DNA of 64,000 nucleotides from Pedobacter paludis (GTDB taxonomy: Bacteria > Bacteroidota > Bacteroidia > Sphingobacteriales > Sphingobacteriaceae). Positions 1 through 9,242 of the stretch are shown piece by piece. The notes under the pieces are model-generated. The model saw only the letters and a list, made by a program, of their open reading frames with translations. It did not search any database and was not told where the DNA came from. The DNA lies in NCBI RefSeq assembly GCF_003173575.1, contig NZ_QGNY01000004.1, forward strand, positions 496,001 through 560,000. The letters are read 5' to 3'. A program made the translations under genes and the position numbers. Positions within the stretch are counted from its first letter, which is position 1; each line of letters begins with the position of its first letter.

Positions 1-1374
1 GCCTTGGTTAATTTCCAAAAACCTTATGATGTAGATAAAGATGATTTTACCGAGCTTCCGAAAACGAGAGATTTTACGCTCCATCCAAAATTATTCCTCT
101 ATCCAAATGATAAAACAACTCTAATAATAGGGAATGCTTTTACCAAGAGCGATAGAACTGGTGGCGATATTTTCGTAATTAAAGAGGGTACAGATGTAAA
201 TCATCAATATTTCGAAACCAATAACAGCATTAGAAATACCTCTACATTAGATTTTAGTTATAAAACTGGAGCGATGGATTTACTAAAAGTAAAAACCAGC
301 TTTAACTACTTTAAACGCGACATTTCGATTCCGAATTATAGTTTTAATGGGATAAATTACAATGCGTATACAGACATTAGTTATTTGAAAAACTTAAAAA
401 ATCAAAGTTTAATTTTCGGAGCTAACCTTGTGTATGATGAGTTTTTAGAACAGAATCAATCACAAAATTTGGCTAAAAACTTCAGCACCAAAACTGCTGG
501 TTTATATGCACAGCAAACTTGGGATTTATCCGATCGTTTTAAACTTGAAAGTGGCTTAAGAACAGATTTGGTTCAGTATTTCAATACCTTTTATAGCAAA
601 ACGGAATTCTTTATTCTTCCTAGAATTTCAGCGCTATTTAAATTTGATGATAAGTGGAGTTCCAGAATAGGGGGTGGTTTGGGATATAAAACACCTACCC
701 TTTTTACAGAGCAAACTGAAACTTTCCAATACCAGAATTTATTGCCACTAAACAATGTTGAAGCCGAGAAAAGTTATGGAGGTACAGCCGATGTAAATTT
801 TAAAACGAGTATCGGAACAGATTGGATGTTGAGCTTCAATCAAATGTTTTTCTATACGAGAATCACAAATTCGACCATTTTATTACAAGATAAGAATGGC
901 TTTTTTCACTTTGAAAATACAAGACAGCCCGTTCAAAGTTTAGGTTTTGAAACAAATGCAAAAATTATTTTCAAAGAATATTTTAAGCTTTTTGCTGGCT
1001 ATACTTTTACAAATGCAAAGGCAGATTATTTGCCTGTGATCCAAAATATTAGATTGCTACCTAAAAATAAATTAAACCTAGCATTACTTTACGAAAAAGA
1101 AAGGAATTTTAAAATTGGATTAGAGGGCTATTTTACGGATAAACAATATCTATACAATAACTTAGAAACAAATCCTTTTTGGGAATTCGGCTTTATGGCC
1201 GAAAAGGTTTTCGGTAAAATTTCCATTTTTATAAATGCAGAAAACTTCACTGATACCAGACAAAGCAAATATAAAAGTGTGGTAAATGGTTCTCATCTTA
1301 ATCCAACATTTGATGACATTTGGACACACACCGAAGGAAGAACTTTTAATGGAGGAATAAAGCTGAAACTGTAA
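1..1374 (+). CDS. TonB-dependent receptor, C-terminal part (5' truncated by window edge)
   Basis: The reading frame is open from the first base, so this is the C-terminal ~457 residues of a longer protein. Alternating aromatic/polar beta-strands fill the sequence, with typical barrel phrases such as SRIGGGLGYKTPTLF and a closing segment containing ISIFINAENFTDTRQ and ending in FNGGIKLKL, the usual final beta-strand of an outer-membrane TonB-dependent receptor. The plug and signal peptide lie outside the window. Its substrate cannot be told from this fragment. The gene stops before an inverted-repeat element and is convergent with glgB. Confidence 0.85.
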   Translation, partial: ALVNFQKPYDVDKDDFTELPKTRDFTLHPKLFLYPNDKTTLIIGNAFTKSDRTGGDIFVIKEGTDVNHQYFETNNSIRNTSTLDFSYKTGAMDLLKVKTSFNYFKRDISIPNYSFNGINYNAYTDISYLKNLKNQSLIFGANLVYDEFLEQNQSQNLAKNFSTKTAGLYAQQTWDLSDRFKLESGLRTDLVQYFNTFYSKTEFFILPRISALFKFDDKWSSRIGGGLGYKTPTLFTEQTETFQYQNLLPLNNVEAEKSYGGTADVNFKTSIGTDWMLSFNQMFFYTRITNSTILLQDKNGFFHFENTRQPVQSLGFETNAKIIFKEYFKLFAGYTFTNAKADYLPVIQNIRLLPKNKLNLALLYEKERNFKIGLEGYFTDKQYLYNNLETNPFWEFGFMAEKVFGKISIFINAENFTDTRQSKYKSVVNGSHLNPTFDDIWTHTEGRTFNGGIKLKL

Positions 1375-1389
1375 ATTTCTTCAATGCTA

Positions 1390-1525
1390 AAAGAGGCTGT
1401 ATCATAAATAGGAATTGTCATCCTGAGCTTGTCGAAGGATTAATAAAAATGAATTCAAAGCATTTCGACAGGCTTAATGTGACAAAAATCTATAGAAAAA
1501 TAATTTATGATACAGCTTCTTTTTT
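1390..1525. repeat. MITE/REP-like palindromic intergenic element
   Basis: An imperfect 18-bp terminal inverted repeat (left arm about 1392-1409, right arm about 1503-1520, sharing TGTATCATAAAT) encloses a second inverted pair built on CTTGTCGAA / TTCGACAGG. The whole ~130 bp can fold into one long stem. It sits exactly between two convergent genes, where it could also act as a bidirectional terminator. No coding capacity is visible. Confidence 0.7.
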
Positions 1526-1529
1526 ATAA

Positions 1530-3494
1530 TTATTTGCTTTTAAAAACAATCACCGCTAAAGGAGGTAAATTTACATTAATTGAGAATTCCTGATTATTAT
1601 ATCCTTCCAAATAAGGTATAATATCTCCCCTGTTGTTAATTCCACTACCATAATAAACGATGTCATCAGAATTAAAAATCTCTTTCCATTTGGTTTTAAA
1701 TGGTACGCCTACTTTATAATTTTCTCGAACTACAGGCGTAAAATTCATTACAACAATTAATGTATCCTTAGCTTTAGGGCCTTTACGGATATAAGCAAAA
1801 ACAGATTCATTGGAATTATCAGCGTCGAGCCATTCAAAACCCTCATAGCTAAAATTGAAATGGTATAATGCAGGTTCTTTTCTATATAAGAAATTAAGCG
1901 CTTTAACCGTTTCCTGCATGCCTTTATGAGGTGCGTACTGAAGTAAATGCCAGTTTAAAGATTGTTTAAAATTCCACTCGCCAGTATCGCCAAACTCGTT
2001 ACCCATAAACAAAAGCTTTGCACCTGGGTGTGTAAACATATAACCATATAAAGCTCTTAAATTGGCAAACTTCTGCCAGTCATCTCCAGGCATTTTATAC
2101 AACATAGGCGATTTACCATGAACAACCTCATCATGAGAAAAAGGCAACATAAAGTTCTCGGTAAAAGCATAAGTCATGCTAAAGCTTAACTGGTTATGAT
2201 GGTGTTTTCTACCTAACGGATCAACCTTGAAATACTTCAAAGTATCGTTCATCCAACCCATCATCCATTTCATACCGAAACCCAAGCCACCAGCATAAAC
2301 AGGTCTTGTTACACCATCAAAAGTACTGCTCTCTTCTGCAATGGTTTGAACACCTTTAAAATTGCCGTAAATGGTTTCATTTAAATCCTTCAAAAATTGA
2401 ATGGCCCCCAAATTTTCGCTTCCGCCAAATTCATTAGTTGCAGAATCTTCATCCTCGCGAGAAAAATTAAAGTACAACATAGAAGCAACAGCATCAACCC
2501 TTAAGCCATCTGCATGATATTGATCGATCCAAAATGTGGCATTACTAATTAAAAAGGAACGAACCTCTGGTCTATCATAATTAAAAATATACGATTTCCA
2601 GTCCGGATGGAAACCCTTACGCATATCTGCATGCTCGTACAAATGCGTTCCATCAAATTCATATAATCCATGCCTGTCTCCAGGGAAATGTGATGGGACC
2701 CAATCTAAAATAACGGCAATATTTGCTTTATGGAGTTCATCAATTAGATACATTAAATCCTGAGGAGAGCCATATCGAGAACTCGCTCCGAAATATCCTG
2801 TGATCTGATATCCCCAACTTGGCGAATAAGGAAACTCCATTACAGGCATAAGTTCTACATGCGTAAAACCCATTTCTACAACATAAGGAATTAATGTTCG
2901 GGCAACTTCCCTACAATTTAAAACACGTTTTGGATTATCGGGATCGCGTTGCCAGGAACCCAAATGGATTTCATAAACGGAGATCGGCTGATCTAAATTG
3001 TTAAGTTTTGGCCGTTTGTTTAACCAAGATTTATCTTTCCAAGCGTAATCCGTATCCCAAACAATAGATGCCGTTTGAGGAGGATGCTCCCATCTTCTTG
3101 CATAAGGATCGCCTTTTTCGTGTTCCGATTTATCGAAACCTTTTATAAAATATTTATAAACTTCGCCCTTGGCAATATTTGGTATAAAGCCTTCCCAAAT
3201 TCCAGATTTATCCCAACGTTTATTTAGCTCGTGCGATGCGCTATTCCAATCGTTAAAATTACCGACAACACTCACATTAATGGCATTCGGGGCCCAAACC
3301 GAAAAATAAGTTCCATGAACTTTTTCTACCTCAATAAGATGAGAACCCATCTTTTCGTATAGGCGAAAATGTTTTCCAACCAAAAATAAATCAATATCAT
3401 AATCAGAAAACAGACTAAAGGCCCAAACCGATTTACGCTGATCAATCTTTGCTAAAACTGCTTTTTTTGCAGGAACTTTTTTTGTAGATGGCAT
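1530..3494 (-). CDS. glgB: 1,4-alpha-glucan branching enzyme
   Basis: The 654-residue product matches GlgB, which cuts alpha-1,4-glucan chains and re-attaches them as alpha-1,6 branches during glycogen synthesis in the cytoplasm. An N-terminal CBM48-like beta-sandwich (about residues 35-140, with FSVWAPNAINVSVVGNFNDW) precedes a GH13 barrel. Catalytic signatures are visible: the nucleophile Asp near residue 334 in DGLRVDA, the acid/base Glu near residue 387 in AEESSTF, and the transition-state stabiliser in PFSHDEVVHG. A Lys/Ala-rich leader of about 25 residues precedes the sandwich. The gene lies downstream of a GH31 gene in the same orientation, but a strong hairpin separates them, so co-transcription may be partial. 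Identification is firm. Confidence 0.96.
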   Translation of the reverse strand: MPSTKKVPAKKAVLAKIDQRKSVWAFSLFSDYDIDLFLVGKHFRLYEKMGSHLIEVEKVHGTYFSVWAPNAINVSVVGNFNDWNSASHELNKRWDKSGIWEGFIPNIAKGEVYKYFIKGFDKSEHEKGDPYARRWEHPPQTASIVWDTDYAWKDKSWLNKRPKLNNLDQPISVYEIHLGSWQRDPDNPKRVLNCREVARTLIPYVVEMGFTHVELMPVMEFPYSPSWGYQITGYFGASSRYGSPQDLMYLIDELHKANIAVILDWVPSHFPGDRHGLYEFDGTHLYEHADMRKGFHPDWKSYIFNYDRPEVRSFLISNATFWIDQYHADGLRVDAVASMLYFNFSREDEDSATNEFGGSENLGAIQFLKDLNETIYGNFKGVQTIAEESSTFDGVTRPVYAGGLGFGMKWMMGWMNDTLKYFKVDPLGRKHHHNQLSFSMTYAFTENFMLPFSHDEVVHGKSPMLYKMPGDDWQKFANLRALYGYMFTHPGAKLLFMGNEFGDTGEWNFKQSLNWHLLQYAPHKGMQETVKALNFLYRKEPALYHFNFSYEGFEWLDADNSNESVFAYIRKGPKAKDTLIVVMNFTPVVRENYKVGVPFKTKWKEIFNSDDIVYYGSGINNRGDIIPYLEGYNNQEFSINVNLPPLAVIVFKSK

Positions 3495-3518
3495 AGATAT
3501 TTTTGGCTAGATAATTAT

Positions 3519-3548
3519 AACCCCAAATGCTAAACAGCATTTGGGGTT
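3519..3548 (-). terminator. Hairpin terminator after the GH31 gene
   Basis: A perfect 13-bp inverted repeat (AACCCCAAATGCT and its complement) with a 4-base loop lies just downstream of the GH31 stop codon. The following T-run is short on the minus strand, so termination strength is uncertain. Confidence 0.7.
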
Positions 3549-3553
3549 AATTG

Positions 3554-6016
3554 TTACAGACTTAAAATCTGTATTTCGGAGAAGTTTTTATTGCATTTAA
3601 AGTGTAAGCAGTTTTTATCGTTAGTATAAAAATCTGTTACTTCCATATTGTCAACAATAATCTTTTTTACCTGAAACTGTACGCCCATCACGTTACAAGC
3701 ATAAAGCTCGTAGTTTGGAGTGTATAATCCTTCGGTGAGTTGATTAACTCTTAATATTTGACTATCGCCTTTAACGGTAAATTTCTTTTCTAAATATATA
3801 TCCTGTTCGTAAGCAAAGGTATCTCCATGATCTTCGTACATGAAAGAATTGACTTCATAATCACTGCTGTAGATGTTCATAACAACTTCTGTAATCGCTT
3901 TTTCATCAACATATTGCATTACTGGATATTCTGGTATAACCGAACCCGCCCTAACAAACATTGGCATACTATCGATTTTTGCATCAACAGTATACTCGTT
4001 TTCGCCAACTAAAATTTCATTTGTCCAATAGTTATACCAGGTTCCTTTCGGAAGATATACTTTTCTTGAGATCGCACCTTGCTCCAAAACAGGGCAAATC
4101 AATAATTTATCGCCATAACAAAACTCATCCTGACGGAAACTATTACTGATATTTTCCTGCTCAAGCATAACCAGCGGTCTTAAAATCGGGAAACCGTAAC
4201 GGTGGTGTTCCCAGAAAACTGAGTATAAATAAGGCATTAAGCGATATCTCAACTCAATGAATTTTCTGTTGATGTCTTCAAAGAATTCGCCAAAACTCCA
4301 TGGCTCACGCTCGGCAGTATCACCAGCCGAGTGGGCCCTCATAAATGGCGAAAAAGTACCTAACTGAATCCAACGCGTAAATAATTCGCCGTCAGGCTCG
4401 CCACTAAAACCGCCGATATCCGTTCCGCAGAAAGGCACACCGGATACGGATAAGCGTTGGCATTGAATGTTGCCAATTTTCAGGTGTTCCCAAGTTGCAA
4501 TATTATCGCCCGTCCAAACGCTTGCATAACGTTGCATACCAGAATAACCTGCTCTAGTAATGGTGAAGGGGCGTTTATTCCGCATCAGCTTTTTAAGTCC
4601 TTCGTAGGTAGAACGAACCATCTGCATTCCATAAACATTGTGTGCTTTACGGTGCGAACCACGGAAACCATCATAATTATGGCGAACATCATTAGGGAAC
4701 GTTCCCGACCCAAATACTGCAGGTTCATTCATGTCGTTCCAGAAACCTGCAACGCCCATATCTACCAGTTCTTTATATAAATTACCCCACCAAGTACGCA
4801 CTTTCGGGTTGGTAAAATCAGGGAATTGGCAACGTCCGGGCCATACATGCCCTTCCATATAGTAATCATCGCTTCTGCGGCAGAAAAATCTTTTCTCTTT
4901 ACCTTCTTTAAAAACCCAGTAATCATCATCCACTTTAATTCCCGGGTCAATCATCACAACGGTTTTAAATCCATCATCAGAAAGCTCTTTAATCATTCTC
5001 CTTGGATCAGGAAAATATTTTTTGTTCCAAGTAAAACAACGATAACCGTCCATGTAATCGATATCCAGATAAATGGCATCACATGGGATTTTTCGATCTC
5101 TGAATTGTTTTGCAATTTCTTTAACCTTGGTTTCTGGATAATAGCTCCAACGGCACTGTTGATATCCTAAGGTCCATTTTGGAGGCATTGGATGCGTTCC
5201 TGTTAAGCTTGCATAACGCTTAACAACATCCATCATATGCGGGCCATGAATGTAATAGTATTGCAACTCGCCACCATCTGCCCAAAAGCTTGTTTTACTT
5301 ACATCTTCGCCACCAAAATCGAAATAAGATTTAAATGTATTATCGAAAAATATACCGTAAGAAGCTTGATTATGTAAACCTATGTAAAAAGGAATGGTTC
5401 TATAAAGCGGATCTTGGTTCCATCCAAAAGAATATGCATCGGTATTCCAGTTTTCAAATCGACGACCACGAAGATTAAAGTTTCCAGATTTATCACCTAA
5501 ACCAAAGAAATTTTCTTCAGGATGGCATTTTTTGGTTGCAAAAATATAGTATCCTCCAAAATCCGTATTTTCTTCCCAGTGCATAGAATTGGCTTCATCA
5601 ACCATAACCAAATTGGTAATGTTATCAGAAAATGAAATGTGGAAATTAGCCTTTTCTATTTTACAGGTAACAGAGTGCGTAGAAACAGTGAAACTATCTT
5701 CATGCTCCTGCATTTTGAACACGGTAACTTTCTGGTCTACTTCTGGTACGGCATAAGAAAAATCATCTAAGAAAACACCGTGTGGGGCTAAGCGAACGCG
5801 AATAATATCATCACTAACAACTCTAATTTCCACCCTAGCATCGCCATCAGAGAAATAAAATCTGTTGCCTTCTTTTTTTACTTTCTTAACTGTGCCTAGA
5901 TATTGTTTAACAATCGGTTTAACAGATATATCAACCGGGTTGTTTAAATGCTGTATTTCTTGTTCTTTTTCAATTAGATCGCTAACCTCGTTTGGCTTAT
6001 CATTTTGCGCTTCCAT
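3554..6016 (-). CDS. Glycoside hydrolase family 31 alpha-glucosidase
   Basis: The 820-residue product is a GH31 enzyme that hydrolyses terminal alpha-linked glucose or related sugars. The family signature WNDMNEP carries the catalytic nucleophile Asp near residue 428. Upstream is the GH31 N-terminal beta-sandwich (with FFGLGDKSG around residue 170), and downstream are the barrel end (RPLVMLEQ) and the C-terminal beta-sandwich (PKGTWYNYW, MPMFVRAGSVIP). No signal peptide is evident: the N-terminus is acidic and polar (MEAQNDKPNE), so the enzyme is probably cytoplasmic. Its neighbour glgB suggests a role in glycogen or malto-oligosaccharide turnover. Exact substrate specificity within GH31 cannot be assigned from sequence. 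Confidence 0.94.
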   Translation of the reverse strand: MEAQNDKPNEVSDLIEKEQEIQHLNNPVDISVKPIVKQYLGTVKKVKKEGNRFYFSDGDARVEIRVVSDDIIRVRLAPHGVFLDDFSYAVPEVDQKVTVFKMQEHEDSFTVSTHSVTCKIEKANFHISFSDNITNLVMVDEANSMHWEENTDFGGYYIFATKKCHPEENFFGLGDKSGNFNLRGRRFENWNTDAYSFGWNQDPLYRTIPFYIGLHNQASYGIFFDNTFKSYFDFGGEDVSKTSFWADGGELQYYYIHGPHMMDVVKRYASLTGTHPMPPKWTLGYQQCRWSYYPETKVKEIAKQFRDRKIPCDAIYLDIDYMDGYRCFTWNKKYFPDPRRMIKELSDDGFKTVVMIDPGIKVDDDYWVFKEGKEKRFFCRRSDDYYMEGHVWPGRCQFPDFTNPKVRTWWGNLYKELVDMGVAGFWNDMNEPAVFGSGTFPNDVRHNYDGFRGSHRKAHNVYGMQMVRSTYEGLKKLMRNKRPFTITRAGYSGMQRYASVWTGDNIATWEHLKIGNIQCQRLSVSGVPFCGTDIGGFSGEPDGELFTRWIQLGTFSPFMRAHSAGDTAEREPWSFGEFFEDINRKFIELRYRLMPYLYSVFWEHHRYGFPILRPLVMLEQENISNSFRQDEFCYGDKLLICPVLEQGAISRKVYLPKGTWYNYWTNEILVGENEYTVDAKIDSMPMFVRAGSVIPEYPVMQYVDEKAITEVVMNIYSSDYEVNSFMYEDHGDTFAYEQDIYLEKKFTVKGDSQILRVNQLTEGLYTPNYELYACNVMGVQFQVKKIIVDNMEVTDFYTNDKNCLHFKCNKNFSEIQILSL

Positions 6017-6121
6017 CCTTATTTATTCAAAAATTTAATATTAATTACCCCTTAAACTGGGATGTGCTTAAGAAAGTACTATAATACAAATATTTTAGAT
6101 AAGCGCCTTAATAAATCATAA

Positions 6122-6158
6122 AAAAAGCCTTTCTTACATGGAAGCAAGAAAGGCTTTA
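6122..6158 (-). terminator. Rho-independent terminator after the TonB-dependent receptor
   Basis: Inverted repeat AAAGCCTTTCTT / AAGAAAGGCTTT with a loop of about 10 bases, followed on the minus strand by a run of T. It lies just downstream of the receptor stop codon. Confidence 0.85.
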
Positions 6159-6175
6159 GTGATAAGCAGTATAAA

Positions 6176-9055
6176 TTATGGATTAAATGTAAATGCCAAA
6201 TAGTAAATGGCACCCGCTTGCGGATTTCCATAAGAAGTGAAATAATATTTATTTAAGATATTTGAACCACCTAATTTAACAACCGACATTACTGAAGGGA
6301 TTCTTAAACTAACCTGAGCATCCAAAGTACTGTATGCTGGCACCTGCCCTGCTGAGAATGATGAATTCCAGTAGAACTGATCCTGCCAGCGATAAGAAAC
6401 ATTAAAACCAAAGTTTTTAACAATTTCCTTATTTCCTAAACCCAGATTATAGCGAATTTTAGGTGTATTGAAATCGTTAATATAATTGGCAGGAAGATCG
6501 CCGATCTGGTTATAAGAAACGTTTCCACTGATGTTGTATTTCCCAATTAAATAATCTAATCCCAACGCCGCTCCGTAAGAAGTTACTTTACCTTCAGCAT
6601 TAACTGGAACACCATATTTTACATAATTCGTTGTTGTACCAACTTGTTGATAAACATTTACTGCAGTGATGAAATCTTTATATTGATTGTAATAACCGTA
6701 AGCATCGATCAATAATTTAGGTCCTAGCAAGCCCTTGTAACCAATTTCATAGGCCTGAACACTTTCTGGTCTAACGCCACGACTATCAAATGTATACTTC
6801 TGCAAAATGCCTGTCGTAGGACTTCCGGTAGCTAAAGCTGATTGATAAGCACGGTAACTGTTTTCTGTGTAACCCTTAGTTGCTTCGGTACCTAAGCCAT
6901 ATTTAGCCAAACTTTCTGGTAAACCACCGATCAATCTTTGCGATCCACCACCTACAGAAAGATCTATATATTGATTTTGTGTAGTTGGATTACGATAACC
7001 TGTTTGGTAAGACAAACGGATGTTGTTGTTTTTGGCAACTGTGAAAACTCCAGTAATACGAGGTGTAAAACGGCCTTCGAAATTGGTACTTTTATCGTAA
7101 CGGCCAGCAACTGTAAGTTTAAAAAACTCTCCGAATTTCTTACCTGCCTGAGCAAAGGCTCCGTACTCATTAATATCGATCTTTCGATTTAAATCATCAA
7201 AAATTGTCCCGCCAGATCTAAGCTGATATAACCTGCTTGATGCACCAACTTGAAACTCAATTACGTTATTAAAAGCATTTGTAAAATTGTACATGCCTTC
7301 ATAATGATATAGATTTGTTTTATCATCAAATCGAGCACCATATATACCTGTACCAAAGTTTGTTGCACTGATATTGGTGTTCTTTATCGTTTCTTTGTTG
7401 GTTCCAAAACTAACCGAACCTGGCTGAGCTCTTCCGGCATCAGCAGCAGCTCTTGCAGCCGCATTCGCAGCCTCTTCAGAAGCACCTTGAGATTTTGCCG
7501 CAGAATAAGCTACAGTATAAGTTGGAAACCAAGCGCTAGCAGATGGGGTTGTTTTTTCGTTAATATAACTTCCTAAAATTGATGAGATGTAAGAATCTCC
7601 GGAACGTTCCTGAGTTGTATATGCCTTAACAAAGAAATCTTGCCCCTTCAATTCTAATTTATATTGACCAATGTTAAAATTACGTAACGAATAACGATCT
7701 GATCCTGTATAAACCGAAGTTCCTGTACCCCAGTTTGCCTGAGCTGATAATTGAATGGTATTGGTAAAATTGTAATATAATGCACCAGAGGTTTTAAGAG
7801 ATTTTGTATTATAATCTACTAAATCTTCTTCATTATAACCTGTTCTAGATACCTGTTGATTAGAAGTTGTTCCTTTGTTTAAACTGTATGCAACACCTAA
7901 CAATGGCAAAGCTGGCCTTAAAGCAGTATAAGCTGGATTCGTGCTTACCAAGTTTACAATTTGAGGATACGTTAAACCTAAACCAATAAAGTTATTAAAC
8001 GCACCAACAGCCGCAGGTTGGGTAGCCAAAACTCCCCTTGCTACAAACTGTAAATTTGCATTAACCTCGTCACCATAAACATTTACGCCATCGTATCCTG
8101 GATCAGAAGCACGGGTACCTGGCTTTACACTATTTGCTACTCGGTCAAAATTAGAATAGTTATTGCCGAACCAATCTTTAGCCTGCAAGAAAGAGAACGC
8201 CGCTTTAAAACCGAATTTATTATTCCAAGATTTTGCTAAGCGAACATCCAATTGATTAAAGGGCTGAACACTGCTATTATCATCATTTACGTGGTTTACA
8301 CCGGTTTTATATTGAAAGCTTGCGCCTTGGTATTTGAAAGGATCTTTTGAGGTCATCAATAAAGTACCATTAATACCACCTGCACCATACAAAGCAGAAG
8401 ATGCACCGGGTAATAGCTCCACATTATCGATATCAAGCTCGGTGATTCCTACAATATTACCTACAGAGAAGTTTAAGCCTGGAGCCTGATTATCCATTCC
8501 ATCGATATATTGGTTAAAACGCGTATTACCATTAGAGTTGAAACCGCGTGTATTGATCGATTTAAAAGTTAAACTCTGCATACTGCTTTCCACGCCTTTC
8601 ATATTGTTCAAAGCATCGTAAAAAGATGGTGCAGCAATTTCCTTTATGGTTGCAGCGCTCATTCGCTCAATAGATACAGGGGATTCCAAAATACGCTCTG
8701 GGGTTCTTGATGCAGAAACCACAACATCTCCACCCAATACAACAGCAGTTTCCAATTCAATATTGATTCCCGTTGTGCTACCAGTAATTTGTTGTTCTAC
8801 AGTGCCAAAACCAACCGATGATGCCACTAAGGTAAAAGGAAGCTTTGCGGTTGTAGAAAATGTAAAAGCACCATTTCCATTTGTTGATGTACCACCAGAC
8901 TGGCCTTTAATAATTATACTAACGCCAGCAAGTGCCTCTTTAGATTGCTTATCCTTAACGGTACCGCTTACCGTTATGCTTTGTGCCTGTACTACAACTG
9001 AGGTTGCGCATACAAATAAAACCACAAAGATGATCTGTGTAAAGATTCTGCTCAT
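6176..9055 (-). CDS. TonB-dependent outer-membrane receptor with carboxypeptidase-like regulatory domain
   Basis: The 959-residue product begins with a signal peptide (hydrophobic stretch ending VVVQAQ). A CarboxypepD_reg-like beta-sandwich follows (about residues 27-105, VSGTVKDKQSKEALAGVSI), then the plug (about 110-240, with VVVSASRTPERILESPVSIE and the LPGASSALYGAGGINGTL signature) and a 22-strand-type barrel ending in YYLAFTFNP. Such receptors import siderophores, cobalamin or glycans using TonB energy. No SusD partner lies next to it, so it is not a typical SusCD pair and the ligand is unknown. It is transcribed alone, divergent from the penicillin-acylase gene, and has its own terminator. 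Confidence 0.93.
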   Translation of the reverse strand: MSRIFTQIIFVVLFVCATSVVVQAQSITVSGTVKDKQSKEALAGVSIIIKGQSGGTSTNGNGAFTFSTTAKLPFTLVASSVGFGTVEQQITGSTTGINIELETAVVLGGDVVVSASRTPERILESPVSIERMSAATIKEIAAPSFYDALNNMKGVESSMQSLTFKSINTRGFNSNGNTRFNQYIDGMDNQAPGLNFSVGNIVGITELDIDNVELLPGASSALYGAGGINGTLLMTSKDPFKYQGASFQYKTGVNHVNDDNSSVQPFNQLDVRLAKSWNNKFGFKAAFSFLQAKDWFGNNYSNFDRVANSVKPGTRASDPGYDGVNVYGDEVNANLQFVARGVLATQPAAVGAFNNFIGLGLTYPQIVNLVSTNPAYTALRPALPLLGVAYSLNKGTTSNQQVSRTGYNEEDLVDYNTKSLKTSGALYYNFTNTIQLSAQANWGTGTSVYTGSDRYSLRNFNIGQYKLELKGQDFFVKAYTTQERSGDSYISSILGSYINEKTTPSASAWFPTYTVAYSAAKSQGASEEAANAAARAAADAGRAQPGSVSFGTNKETIKNTNISATNFGTGIYGARFDDKTNLYHYEGMYNFTNAFNNVIEFQVGASSRLYQLRSGGTIFDDLNRKIDINEYGAFAQAGKKFGEFFKLTVAGRYDKSTNFEGRFTPRITGVFTVAKNNNIRLSYQTGYRNPTTQNQYIDLSVGGGSQRLIGGLPESLAKYGLGTEATKGYTENSYRAYQSALATGSPTTGILQKYTFDSRGVRPESVQAYEIGYKGLLGPKLLIDAYGYYNQYKDFITAVNVYQQVGTTTNYVKYGVPVNAEGKVTSYGAALGLDYLIGKYNISGNVSYNQIGDLPANYINDFNTPKIRYNLGLGNKEIVKNFGFNVSYRWQDQFYWNSSFSAGQVPAYSTLDAQVSLRIPSVMSVVKLGGSNILNKYYFTSYGNPQAGAIYYLAFTFNP

Positions 9056-9242
9056 AAATGATTATAGTTTGGTTATTTGTTATTTAGTTAATATAAACTT
9101 AAATGGTTTTTTTTAATTAAACAAATTATGTTTGCATAATAATTATTATCAAATTTTTAATTTTGATTCATATCCACTTTGTTGTAATTTGCATGTATTC
9201 AGCTACAAGAAAAAAATAAAGTTGAATTTTTAGCTAACCATT

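Noticed and set aside
4457..5170. Plus-strand frames opposite the GH31 gene
   Set aside because: They are shadows of a strongly conserved minus-strand coding sequence.
8646..9116. 156-codon plus-strand frame opposite the TonB receptor start
   Set aside because: Antisense shadow of the signal peptide and plug region; no start context or homology.
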